Source: Bacteriovoracaceae bacterium (GTDB lineage: Bacteria > Bdellovibrionota > Bacteriovoracia > Bacteriovoracales > Bacteriovoracaceae). From it: a DNA stretch of 5,162 nucleotides. Shown here in pieces: positions 1 to 5,162 of this stretch; the first letter of the stretch is position 1; each line of letters opens with the position of its first letter. The translations under genes were made by a program, and so were the position numbers. The stretch spans positions 1 to 5,162 of the forward strand of contig SKIL01000103.1 of the NCBI GenBank assembly GCA_007116425.1, in the 5' to 3' direction. The notes beneath the pieces are model-generated. The model did no database searches, was not told where the DNA came from, and saw only the letters and a list, made by a program, of their open reading frames with translations.

Positions 1-170
1 AGTGTCCTAACTTCGGGGTTTCGATCTGCTTTACGTATAAGACTTATCAGCTCGAGTTTTGCATCTTTGGTAAGCGCATTATAAACTTTTGGCCGGTTAA
101 TTTTAAGAATAAGTGTTTGGCCACCATTCTCACTTATTTCTACGATATTGTCAGGATTACCTTGTGACAT
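1..170 (-). CDS. Crotonase-family enoyl-CoA hydratase/isomerase, N-terminal part (cut by left window edge)
   Basis: Only the first 56 codons are present; the gene continues past the left edge. The product starts MSQGNPDNIVEI and contains INRPKVYNAL at about residues 24-33, the typical first-strand N-R-P-x-x-x-N-A-L signature of the crotonase superfamily, followed by a helix (KLELISLIRKADRNPEV) as in the family. The catalytic region (oxyanion-hole and Glu motifs) lies outside the window, so hydratase, isomerase or hydrolase activity cannot be told apart. The ATG at 170 is supported by a GGAG ribosome binding site (177-180) 6 nt upstream. The gene follows another crotonase gene after 23 bp on the same strand, with no terminator between them, so it is probably the third gene of the hpd operon. 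The two crotonases differ clearly at the N-terminus, so this is not a recent duplication. A PaaG-type isomerase partner is one possibility, unproven from this fragment. Confidence 0.82.
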   Translation of the reverse strand, partial: MSQGNPDNIVEISENGGQTLILKINRPKVYNALTKDAKLELISLIRKADRNPEVRT

Positions 171-193
171 TGTTCACTCCACTACTTTACTCG

Positions 194-997
194 TCATTTA
201 TTCCTATACTCAGGCTTCCTTTTTTCTAAAAAGGCACGCATTCCTTCCTCTCTATCGTGAGAAGAAAAGCCGAGATAATAATTTCTTCTCTCAAAGTCTA
301 AGCCTTGAGAGAGCGGTGTTTCAAAACTCTTATTAATAGATTCTTTGATAAGTCTTGCACTCACAGCAGAGTGGGAACTGATTTTACAGGCCATATTTAA
401 TGTTTCACTTAAAAGACTTTTTCTGGGAACCACTTTTGCAACTAGATTCCACTCATAGGCCTTTTGAGCGTCAATCATATCGCCACTAAGGCACATCATC
501 ATGGCCTTAGATTTACCAATCGCCTTAGTTAGTCTCTGAGTTCCACCTGCACCCGGCATTGTCCCAACCTTGATTTCTGGTTGTCCAAACTGGGCATTAT
601 CTGCTGCAATGATAATATCACAGGCCATGGCCAATTCGAGCCCACCACCAAGAGCGTACCCAGATACAGCTGCAATCATTGGAGTTTTGACTTGATCAAT
701 AATTCTCAACATTCTCTCTCTTGTGTGAAAGAGTTGGTCCATACTTGAAGCTTCGACTAATTCTGATAAATCAGCGCCGGCCGCAAAGGCCTTTTCATCT
801 CCAGTTAAGATAATGCATTTTATCTCGGAGTCTGCATCGAGTTCTAATAAGGCCATGGCCAGGCTTTCAATAGTTTCATGAGAAAGAGCGTTTAGAACCT
901 TTGGCCGTTGAAGTCTAATTAAGGCCACCCCGGCCTTATTATCTACATGTTTCTCAACAGTTAGAATTGGACTTTGGTGTGAGGTATTTGTACTCAT
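194..997 (-). CDS. Enoyl-CoA hydratase, short-chain crotonase type (267 aa, complete)
   Basis: Predicted cytoplasmic enzyme that adds water across the 2,3 double bond of an enoyl-CoA to give the 3-hydroxyacyl-CoA. The sequence has the full set of crotonase motifs: RPKVLNAL (31-38), the CoA/oxyanion-hole segment AFAAGADL (70-77), GYALGGGLELAMACD (113-127) giving the second oxyanion NH, and FGQPEIKVGTMPGAGGTQRL (137-156). Glu121 (GGGLE) and Glu141 (QPE) lie 20 residues apart, like the two catalytic glutamates Glu144/Glu164 of rat mitochondrial crotonase, which supports true hydratase activity rather than isomerase or hydrolase activity. The C-terminal EEGMRAFLEKRKPEY is also typical, and the length is normal. 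The ATG lies 3 bp after the hpd stop. The nearest good ribosome binding site, AGAGG, is 13 nt upstream inside the hpd end, so translation is probably coupled to hpd. The substrate is not fixed by sequence: fatty, branched-chain or aromatic-derived enoyl-CoAs are all possible. Context favours amino-acid catabolism (inference). Confidence 0.93.
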   Translation of the reverse strand: MSTNTSHQSPILTVEKHVDNKAGVALIRLQRPKVLNALSHETIESLAMALLELDADSEIKCIILTGDEKAFAAGADLSELVEASSMDQLFHTRERMLRIIDQVKTPMIAAVSGYALGGGLELAMACDIIIAADNAQFGQPEIKVGTMPGAGGTQRLTKAIGKSKAMMMCLSGDMIDAQKAYEWNLVAKVVPRKSLLSETLNMACKISSHSAVSARLIKESINKSFETPLSQGLDFERRNYYLGFSSHDREEGMRAFLEKRKPEYRNK

Positions 998-1000
998 ATC

Positions 1001-2083
1001 CTAGAGGTAACCTCTTTGCTCTTGATCTCTTTCAATCGCATCAAAAAGGGCCTGGAAGTTTCCTTCTCCAAATCCATTGTGCTTTTTACGCTGGATAAAT
1101 TCAAAGAAAAGTGGCCCCACATAAGTCGCCGTAAAATTTTGTAAAAGGTAGCCTTCACTGTCGCCATCAACTAGTAGTTGTGTTTTTTCTAAGACATCTA
1201 GGTCTTCTTCTACAGGCATTCCTCTTTTTGGAATATCCTCATAGTAGGTGTGAGGAATATCTAAAAACTTTATTCCACGCTCTCTTAAGTCTGAGACTGT
1301 TGAAATGATGTCTCCGCAGGTTAGAGCAATATGTTGAACCCCTGCTCCATTGTGGAGATCGAGGAACTCTTGAATTTGGGATTTCCCATTGGCCTCAGAT
1401 GGCTCATTGATAGGAATGATTACGGCGCCGTTTGGAAGTTGGACAACTTCTGACTCAAGGCCGGTTTTCTTTCCCTTGATGTCAAAATATCTTGTAACCT
1501 CAAACCCATAGATTTGTTTATAAAAATCAACCCACTTTTTCATTTCTCCATGTGGAACATTGTTTGTAAGGTGATCAATTCTCGCAACTCTTGCACGTAA
1601 TGGTCTTGAGTCAGGGTCACTTTCGTGCTTTGTAAGGTGAGGTCTAAAGTAGGCCTTCGGGCGCTCGACAAATTCATTTAAGACGTCGCCAAAACCTTGA
1701 ATTGATGCTGTTCGATAAACGCCATGCTCGGACTCGACAGTTGAGAGTTTGGACACAAGAGTCGCCCCTCTTGAGACCGCTTCATTTATCGCATGTTCTG
1801 CGTCTTCTACGAGAAATGAAATTTTCGAAACACCTTCTCCATGATTAGAAAAGTATTTCGCTGGGTGTGAGCTTTTGTCTGAGCTGGCAACGAGAAGAAA
1901 TCGAACTTGGCCTTGAGAGTAGAGCTCGGTTGTATTTTTGGCCCCATCACTATACGTTTTTTCAAAACCTAATGTGTAAAAGATTTCTCTCATTTCAGTT
2001 TTATCCAACGACTCACAAGTAAATTCTAAGTGGTCAATCGCCTCTATTCCTAGTGGGTTCTTCTCATCAATCAACTTTTTCAT
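1001..2083 (-). CDS. hpd: 4-hydroxyphenylpyruvate dioxygenase (HPPD), complete
   Basis: Fe(II)-dependent cytoplasmic dioxygenase that converts 4-hydroxyphenylpyruvate to homogentisate in tyrosine and phenylalanine breakdown. The 360 aa length is normal for bacterial HPPD. There are two vicinal-oxygen-chelate domains, about residues 14-145 and 166-325. The iron ligands are visible as His171 (RIDHLTNNV), His251 (GVQHIAL) and Glu328 (GPLFFEFIQR). Substrate-pocket residues known from plant and Pseudomonas HPPD are also present: Ser211, Asn226 in IPINEP, Gln236 in SQIQEF, Gln315 and Phe317 in LLQNFT, and Asn342-Phe343 in GNFQALF on the C-terminal gating helix. GNF rather than an Ile/Val variant argues for HPPD and against the related hydroxymandelate synthase. 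The ATG is preceded by AGAGG (2091-2095) at 7 nt spacing. It is the first gene of a leftward operon with two crotonase genes and is divergent from a 2-oxoacid:ferredoxin oxidoreductase. No homogentisate dioxygenase gene (hmgA) is seen in the window. Confidence 0.96.
   Translation of the reverse strand: MKKLIDEKNPLGIEAIDHLEFTCESLDKTEMREIFYTLGFEKTYSDGAKNTTELYSQGQVRFLLVASSDKSSHPAKYFSNHGEGVSKISFLVEDAEHAINEAVSRGATLVSKLSTVESEHGVYRTASIQGFGDVLNEFVERPKAYFRPHLTKHESDPDSRPLRARVARIDHLTNNVPHGEMKKWVDFYKQIYGFEVTRYFDIKGKKTGLESEVVQLPNGAVIIPINEPSEANGKSQIQEFLDLHNGAGVQHIALTCGDIISTVSDLRERGIKFLDIPHTYYEDIPKRGMPVEEDLDVLEKTQLLVDGDSEGYLLQNFTATYVGPLFFEFIQRKKHNGFGEGNFQALFDAIERDQEQRGYL
1003..1015 (-). repeat. 13-bp palindrome at the hpd stop / crotonase start junction
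   Basis: AGAGGTTACCTCT (minus-strand sense) is a perfect inverted repeat with one central base. It covers the last codons of hpd (Gly-Tyr-Leu) and the first base of its stop codon. Its left arm, AGAGG, is the only good Shine-Dalgarno sequence for the crotonase that starts at 997. Self-pairing could give only a weak 4-bp stem, so it may slightly limit free initiation and favour coupling to hpd translation. It may equally be coincidence arising from the coding sequence. Confidence 0.35.
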
Positions 2084-2156
2084 TTCTCAACCTCTATATA
2101 CAAATAATTAAAATTGCGCCCATTGTTGTATAAAAAAAGGCCCTATTCAAGCTGTT

Positions 2157-2167
2157 ACATGTCATGT
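2157..2167. repeat. Short inverted repeat ACATG-T-CATGT in the divergent promoter region
   Basis: The sequence shows a 5-bp perfect inverted repeat with one central base, near the middle of the intergenic gap. Dyads of this size can be binding sites for dimeric regulators, but it is short enough to arise by chance and matches no site I know. Confidence 0.3.
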
Positions 2168-2193
2168 TTGTGCGTCGTGTAGACTATTGAGAT

Positions 2194-2229
2194 TTTTACA
2201 TCTTTTTGCATTAGTTATAAGCTGTAAAA
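2194..2229. repeat. Spaced inverted repeat TTTTACA-N22-TGTAAAA, possible operator
   Basis: Two perfect 7-bp arms, TTTTACA (2194-2200) and TGTAAAA (2223-2229), are 22 bp apart, so their centres are 29 bp apart, close to three helical turns. They flank the best -10-like element for the rightward gene (2216-2221). The arms contain TTTACA and TGTAAA, the half-sites of the enterobacterial TyrR box (TGTAAA-N6-TTTACA), but in the opposite order and with a much longer spacer, so this is not a normal TyrR box. The arms are AT-rich, which raises the chance of coincidence. Confidence 0.3.
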
Positions 2230-2248
2230 TTGATCAGTTAAATATTAT

Positions 2249-2274
2249 CGGCCCTTTACGACAAAGGCCGTTTT
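2249..2274 (+). terminator. GC-rich hairpin followed by TTTT in the oxidoreductase leader: weak terminator or attenuator
   Basis: CGGCC-(bulged C)-TTT at 2249-2257 pairs with AAAGGCCG at 2263-2270, giving 8 base pairs around a 5-nt ACGAC loop, followed at once by TTTT (2271-2274). The T-tract follows only on the plus strand, so any terminating effect would act on transcripts heading into the gene at 2288. The hairpin ends 4 nt before the ribosome binding site. The T-tract is short, so full termination is doubtful; attenuation, control of ribosome access or mRNA 5' stabilisation are alternatives. I see no leader peptide or riboswitch core upstream. Confidence 0.4.
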
Positions 2275-2283
2275 AGAGAGGTG
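2275..2283 (+). promoter_or_regulatory. Strong ribosome binding site that fixes the GTG start at 2288
   Basis: AGAGAGGTG is an excellent Shine-Dalgarno match; the last base of its AGAGAGG core (2281) is followed by 6 nt and then the GTG at 2288. No ATG, GTG or TTG lies upstream in this frame before the stop at 2231-2233. The GTG at 2281 is in another frame and meets a stop after six codons. The first in-frame ATG is deep inside the first domain. Confidence 0.85.
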
Positions 2284-2287
2284 TTTC

Positions 2288-5162
2288 GTGACATCATATA
2301 GGATTCTCAATGGGAATGAGCTCATTGTTCAAGGTGCTTTAGAGGCCGGTTTTTCTTTGTATACGGGCTATCCCGGCTCTCCGCTTGCCGACTATTTTAA
2401 TATTTTACATGCGAAGCGTAAAGAACTTGAGACTCGAGGAATTCGAGTTGTTATTGCCAATAGTGAGGCCAATGCTGCTGCCATGGCCAGTGGAGCAAAG
2501 CAAGCCGGTCGCGACTGTCTCGTTGGCATGAAGTCTATGGGATTACATGTGGCCAGTGATGCGCTCTCGGTTGGGAACTTTGCTAATCCTTGCCGGCCAA
2601 GATTGGACTCTGAAACGAATGAAGAAATTTATCCTGGTGTGGTCATTGCAGTTGGTGATGACCCTTGGTCAATTTCTACATCGACACCTGCAGACTCTCG
2701 TTATTTGTATAAGCATTTACATATTCCTTTTCTAGAGCCTTCTACTCCACAAGAATTAAAAGACTGGATGAAACACGCTCTTTGGATATCGCAAAGATCA
2801 AGTGTTTACCAAGGGATACTCTTAACAACTTTTATGGCCGAAGGTGGAGGGAGAGTGACTTGTGGCGATTGGGCCGAGATTAATAAAGACGAGGTCCATT
2901 TAGATCCCTCAACATTTGACCTGACGAAAAATGTTATGGTTCCGCCAAACTCTCTTCTTGCAGATCGTGAGATGATTGAAAACCGATTTCCAAAAGTTGA
3001 AAAACTCTTAGAAAAACTTCGTCTCGATCAAACTTTTGGAAATATGGAACAAAGTGGAGCGTCTAAATCCCAAATCGGATTTCTTTCAAGTGGTGTTGTT
3101 TTTGAAACATTAAAACAGGTTTTAGAAGAAGGGGAGCTGTTAGATCATTTTTCCTTATACAAATTGGCCTGTTCTTATCCTATTTGTGAATCACTCATCT
3201 TGCCATGGCTCCAGAGTTTAAATTCTCTCGTTATTGTGGAAGAAAAGCGTGGCTTTCTAGAGTCGCAGATAACTGAACTTTGTCAAAAACATGGACTGAG
3301 TCTCAAAATATATGGGAAAAGCTTTGATGGCCAAGCTGGTTTTCCCGCGCATGGCGGGTTAAATTTTGAACAGGTTCAAGAGGGTGTAAAGCGAGTCTTA
3401 GAGCTATTAAACTCTAACTCATCTTTGATTGAAACCTGTCGCGAAATGGAGTATGAATGTTTTTCATGGCAGAGTAGCTCTGAGGAAGATGGTTCTGCGA
3501 CTTTAAACTTACCTAAGCGCTTACCAACTTTTTGCCCGGGCTGTCCACATCGAGAAACATTGAGCTTACTCGTCGATTTACGAAAAAAATTAAAACAAAA
3601 AGGTGTTGATCTTATCTCCCATGGAGATGTTGGATGTTACTCCTTATCTTTTTTACCACCCTTTAAAGAAATGCATAATCTTTCAGCGATGGGCCAAGGA
3701 GGGGCGCTGGGAGCAGGTGTTGACTTGTTTACAAGTAATCCGTCGGTTGTTTTGATGGGAGACTCTACATTTTTTCACTCTGGGATGACCGATATTTCAA
3801 ACTCTTTGCAATGTGGCCATAATATTACTTATATTCTCTTAGATAATGACAATACGGCCATGACGGGTCATCAGATGACTCCTCGAAGTGGTGTTTCTGT
3901 CGATGGGCATCAACGTCCAAGACAAGATATGCTTAATTTGGTTAAAAGCCTTGGAGTTGGCGATGCCATTGAGGTGAATCCATCTGATCGCTATTTTTAT
4001 CAAAATCTTCTGATGGACTATATCGATCGAAAAGGGGTCAAAGTCATTATTTCAAATAAGGAGTGTGCTCTAACTTATCATGGCAGAAAAAAGTCTCAGG
4101 AGAGAAAAGATTTTGCACAAAATAAAGTCCAAAAAAATCGCACCTTCTATCATATTAATACTGATTCCTGTGAAGATTGTAGGGCATGTGTTGATCTTAC
4201 CGGTTGTCCTGGATTAGGCCAAGTTCTTGACCCGTATGGAACAAAAGTCATGATTGATCCTCAAATATGTGTATCTGATGGTTATTGTACAAAAATTAAG
4301 GCCTGTCCAAGTTTTGAAAAAGTGGATGTACGGGACTATCACCCAACCATGTATAAAGAAAAGAACACTGAAACTGGAATGAGTGAAGACTCGATTCCTC
4401 TTCCTAAACATATTCATAAATCTTTTGACGATATAAAATCTGGTCAGGATTTGCGAATCGTTGTCACTGGTGTTGGTGGCTCTGGGGTGACAACTATCTC
4501 AAAGGTTCTTTCTAAGGCCGCTCAGCATATGAATGGTGAAGAGGGGATTGATTTTAAGTTCATGGATCAAAAAGGTTTGGCCCAAAGAAATGGTAATGTT
4601 ACCGCTCATCTTTGTTTTTATCCAAAAGGTCAGTCTCGAGGCGCCGTAACTCCAAATGGTACGGCCGATCTTCTATTGTCACCAGATCTCTTAGACGGAG
4701 GAAGTCATATCTCTTTTTTACAGAAAGAGTCCGGGCTTTCAATCTTTGATCAGCAGTTTCAAATTCCTCTAACGCTTCTTTTGGATCGAGGAGAGCAAGA
4801 AAAACCTCTAACCCCTCAAAAACTGCGTGAAGCACTTGAGTTAAAGTTAGGGTCCCAAGTTGTCATCGCCCCATTGAAAGATGTTTGCTATCAAGTTTTC
4901 GGAAAGGCCGTGTACGCTTCTGCAATGATTTTGGGAGTGGCCTTTCAGAAGGGGTATTTGCCATATGATCTTTCTGAACTAAAGCATGCATTTGAGACCT
5001 CTGTACCTAAGAGTGAATTTGATCACAATTGGAAGGCCTTTCAACTTGGAAGACAATGGGTCGAAGGAAAAGATCTTAACCTTGACTATGACCAGGATGC
5101 TGAGTCTGAAGAGAAAAAGAGCTTGACTCTCATTAGACAGTCTTTAAAAGAGAGTATGTTGC
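2288..5162 (+). CDS. Single-chain indolepyruvate/2-oxoacid:ferredoxin oxidoreductase (IorA-IorB-like fusion), 3' end cut by window
   Basis: The reading frame is open from the GTG to the right edge (958 codons plus one base, no stop). The enzyme would oxidatively decarboxylate 2-oxoacids (indolepyruvate, aryl-pyruvates or similar) with CoA and TPP to acyl-CoA, CO2 and reduced ferredoxin in the cytoplasm. Domains in order: pyrimidine-binding domain with YPGSP (28-32), conserved Glu60 (NSEAN), MKSMGLHVASD (81-91) and GDDP (123-126); transketolase-C-like domain, about 285-400; TPP-binding domain with CPGCPH (416-421), GDVGCYSL, GDS (491-493) followed by TFFHSG, and DNDNTAMTGHQ (519-529); an unusual double 4Fe-4S segment with Cys628/631/634/640 and Cys661/667/673; and an IorB-like gamma domain with GVGGSGV (728-734) and DQKGLAQRNG (760-769). 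Known fused members are about 1150-1200 aa, so about 200 C-terminal residues are probably missing. The TPP core looks like archaeal IorA, while the cysteine spacing resembles the proteobacterial fused enzymes. Start is fixed by AGAGAGG at 6 nt. True substrate is unknown. Confidence 0.92.
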   Translation, partial: MTSYRILNGNELIVQGALEAGFSLYTGYPGSPLADYFNILHAKRKELETRGIRVVIANSEANAAAMASGAKQAGRDCLVGMKSMGLHVASDALSVGNFANPCRPRLDSETNEEIYPGVVIAVGDDPWSISTSTPADSRYLYKHLHIPFLEPSTPQELKDWMKHALWISQRSSVYQGILLTTFMAEGGGRVTCGDWAEINKDEVHLDPSTFDLTKNVMVPPNSLLADREMIENRFPKVEKLLEKLRLDQTFGNMEQSGASKSQIGFLSSGVVFETLKQVLEEGELLDHFSLYKLACSYPICESLILPWLQSLNSLVIVEEKRGFLESQITELCQKHGLSLKIYGKSFDGQAGFPAHGGLNFEQVQEGVKRVLELLNSNSSLIETCREMEYECFSWQSSSEEDGSATLNLPKRLPTFCPGCPHRETLSLLVDLRKKLKQKGVDLISHGDVGCYSLSFLPPFKEMHNLSAMGQGGALGAGVDLFTSNPSVVLMGDSTFFHSGMTDISNSLQCGHNITYILLDNDNTAMTGHQMTPRSGVSVDGHQRPRQDMLNLVKSLGVGDAIEVNPSDRYFYQNLLMDYIDRKGVKVIISNKECALTYHGRKKSQERKDFAQNKVQKNRTFYHINTDSCEDCRACVDLTGCPGLGQVLDPYGTKVMIDPQICVSDGYCTKIKACPSFEKVDVRDYHPTMYKEKNTETGMSEDSIPLPKHIHKSFDDIKSGQDLRIVVTGVGGSGVTTISKVLSKAAQHMNGEEGIDFKFMDQKGLAQRNGNVTAHLCFYPKGQSRGAVTPNGTADLLLSPDLLDGGSHISFLQKESGLSIFDQQFQIPLTLLLDRGEQEKPLTPQKLREALELKLGSQVVIAPLKDVCYQVFGKAVYASAMILGVAFQKGYLPYDLSELKHAFETSVPKSEFDHNWKAFQLGRQWVEGKDLNLDYDQDAESEEKKSLTLIRQSLKESML

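Larger units (their letters stand above)
2084..2287. promoter_or_regulatory. Divergent intergenic promoter region between hpd and the 2-oxoacid:ferredoxin oxidoreductase gene
   Basis: This 204-bp gap separates the two divergent start codons and must hold the leftward hpd promoter and the rightward oxidoreductase promoter unless either is read from further away. It is AT-rich and has no plausible gene. Rightward, TTTACA at 2195-2200 with TATAAG at 2216-2221 (15-bp spacer) is the best sigma-70-like pair I see, but the spacer is short; TATTAT at 2243-2248 is a second -10-like element with no -35 partner. Leftward, TATACA (complement of 2128-2133) is -10-like without a good -35. Two inverted repeats (2157-2167 and 2194-2229) and a hairpin (2249-2274) fall on the oxidoreductase side. 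No known operator is recognised with confidence. Confidence 0.6.

Noticed and set aside
148..336. 62-codon plus-strand reading frame opposite the crotonase genes
   Set aside because: It lies antisense to the start of one crotonase and the end of the other, which have strong motif and ribosome-binding-site support; its product shows no recognisable feature.
1001..2083. Hydroxymandelate synthase instead of HPPD
   Set aside because: The two enzymes share fold and iron ligands, but the C-terminal helix reads GNFQALF, with the Phe typical of HPPD, and the IPINEP and LLQNFT pocket motifs are HPPD-like.
2095..2100. TATATA as a -10 box for hpd
   Set aside because: It abuts the AGAGG ribosome binding site, so a transcript starting from it would lose that site.
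2585..2615. Possible pair of compensating frameshifts in the oxidoreductase (residues about 100-107 read NPCRPRLD, while the +1 frame reads LAGQDW)
   Set aside because: The main frame stays open and regains family motifs (GDDP at 123-126) without any correction. A variable insertion loop explains it as well, and I have no alignment to prove a shift.
2547..2735. Open reading frame of 62 codons on the plus strand inside the oxidoreductase gene
   Set aside because: It is an alternative frame of the oxidoreductase and has no ribosome binding site or recognisable domain; the main frame carries family motifs on both sides.
4214..4835. Two minus-strand reading frames (4214-4417 and 4599-4835)
   Set aside because: Both are antisense to conserved iron-sulfur and gamma-domain coding sequence of the oxidoreductase and lack convincing starts or known domains.

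Overview
The window holds a compact aromatic/keto-acid catabolism locus built around one divergent promoter region. On the minus strand, reading leftward from about 2083, are hpd (4-hydroxyphenylpyruvate dioxygenase, 360 aa), a complete crotonase-family enoyl-CoA hydratase (267 aa) only 3 bp downstream, and, 23 bp further on, the first 56 codons of a second crotonase-family gene that runs off the left edge. On the plus strand, starting at a GTG at 2288 and running off the right edge, is one very long gene (at least 958 codons). It encodes a single-chain, multidomain indolepyruvate/2-oxoacid:ferredoxin oxidoreductase with pyrimidine-binding, transketolase-C-like, TPP-binding, 4Fe-4S and gamma (IorB-like) domains.

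The 204 bp between the divergent genes (2084-2287) hold both promoters, two inverted repeats and a short hairpin followed by TTTT just before the oxidoreductase ribosome binding site. The hairpin could be a leader attenuator. I could not assign a clear -35/-10 pair for either direction.

Together the genes suggest use of aromatic (and possibly branched-chain) amino acids after transamination. HPPD sends 4-hydroxyphenylpyruvate to homogentisate. The oxidoreductase would decarboxylate aryl- or acyl-pyruvates to acyl-CoA thioesters and reduce ferredoxin. The crotonases would act on CoA thioesters downstream. HPPD and the oxidoreductase may share a substrate, so the divergent layout could be a metabolic branch point. 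This pathway reading is inference from gene content.

The organism is a bacterium with roughly 40% GC (estimated by eye), purine-rich AGAGG-type ribosome binding sites and short intergenic gaps. The gene set would fit an aerobic, amino-acid-consuming Gram-negative such as a member of the Bdellovibrionota/Bacteriovorax group, but that is only a guess. A striking compositional feature is the abundance of the tetranucleotide GGCC (44 counted by hand, about 8-10 expected from base composition), in genes and intergenic DNA alike. No RNA genes, CRISPR arrays, insertion sequences or phage genes were seen.
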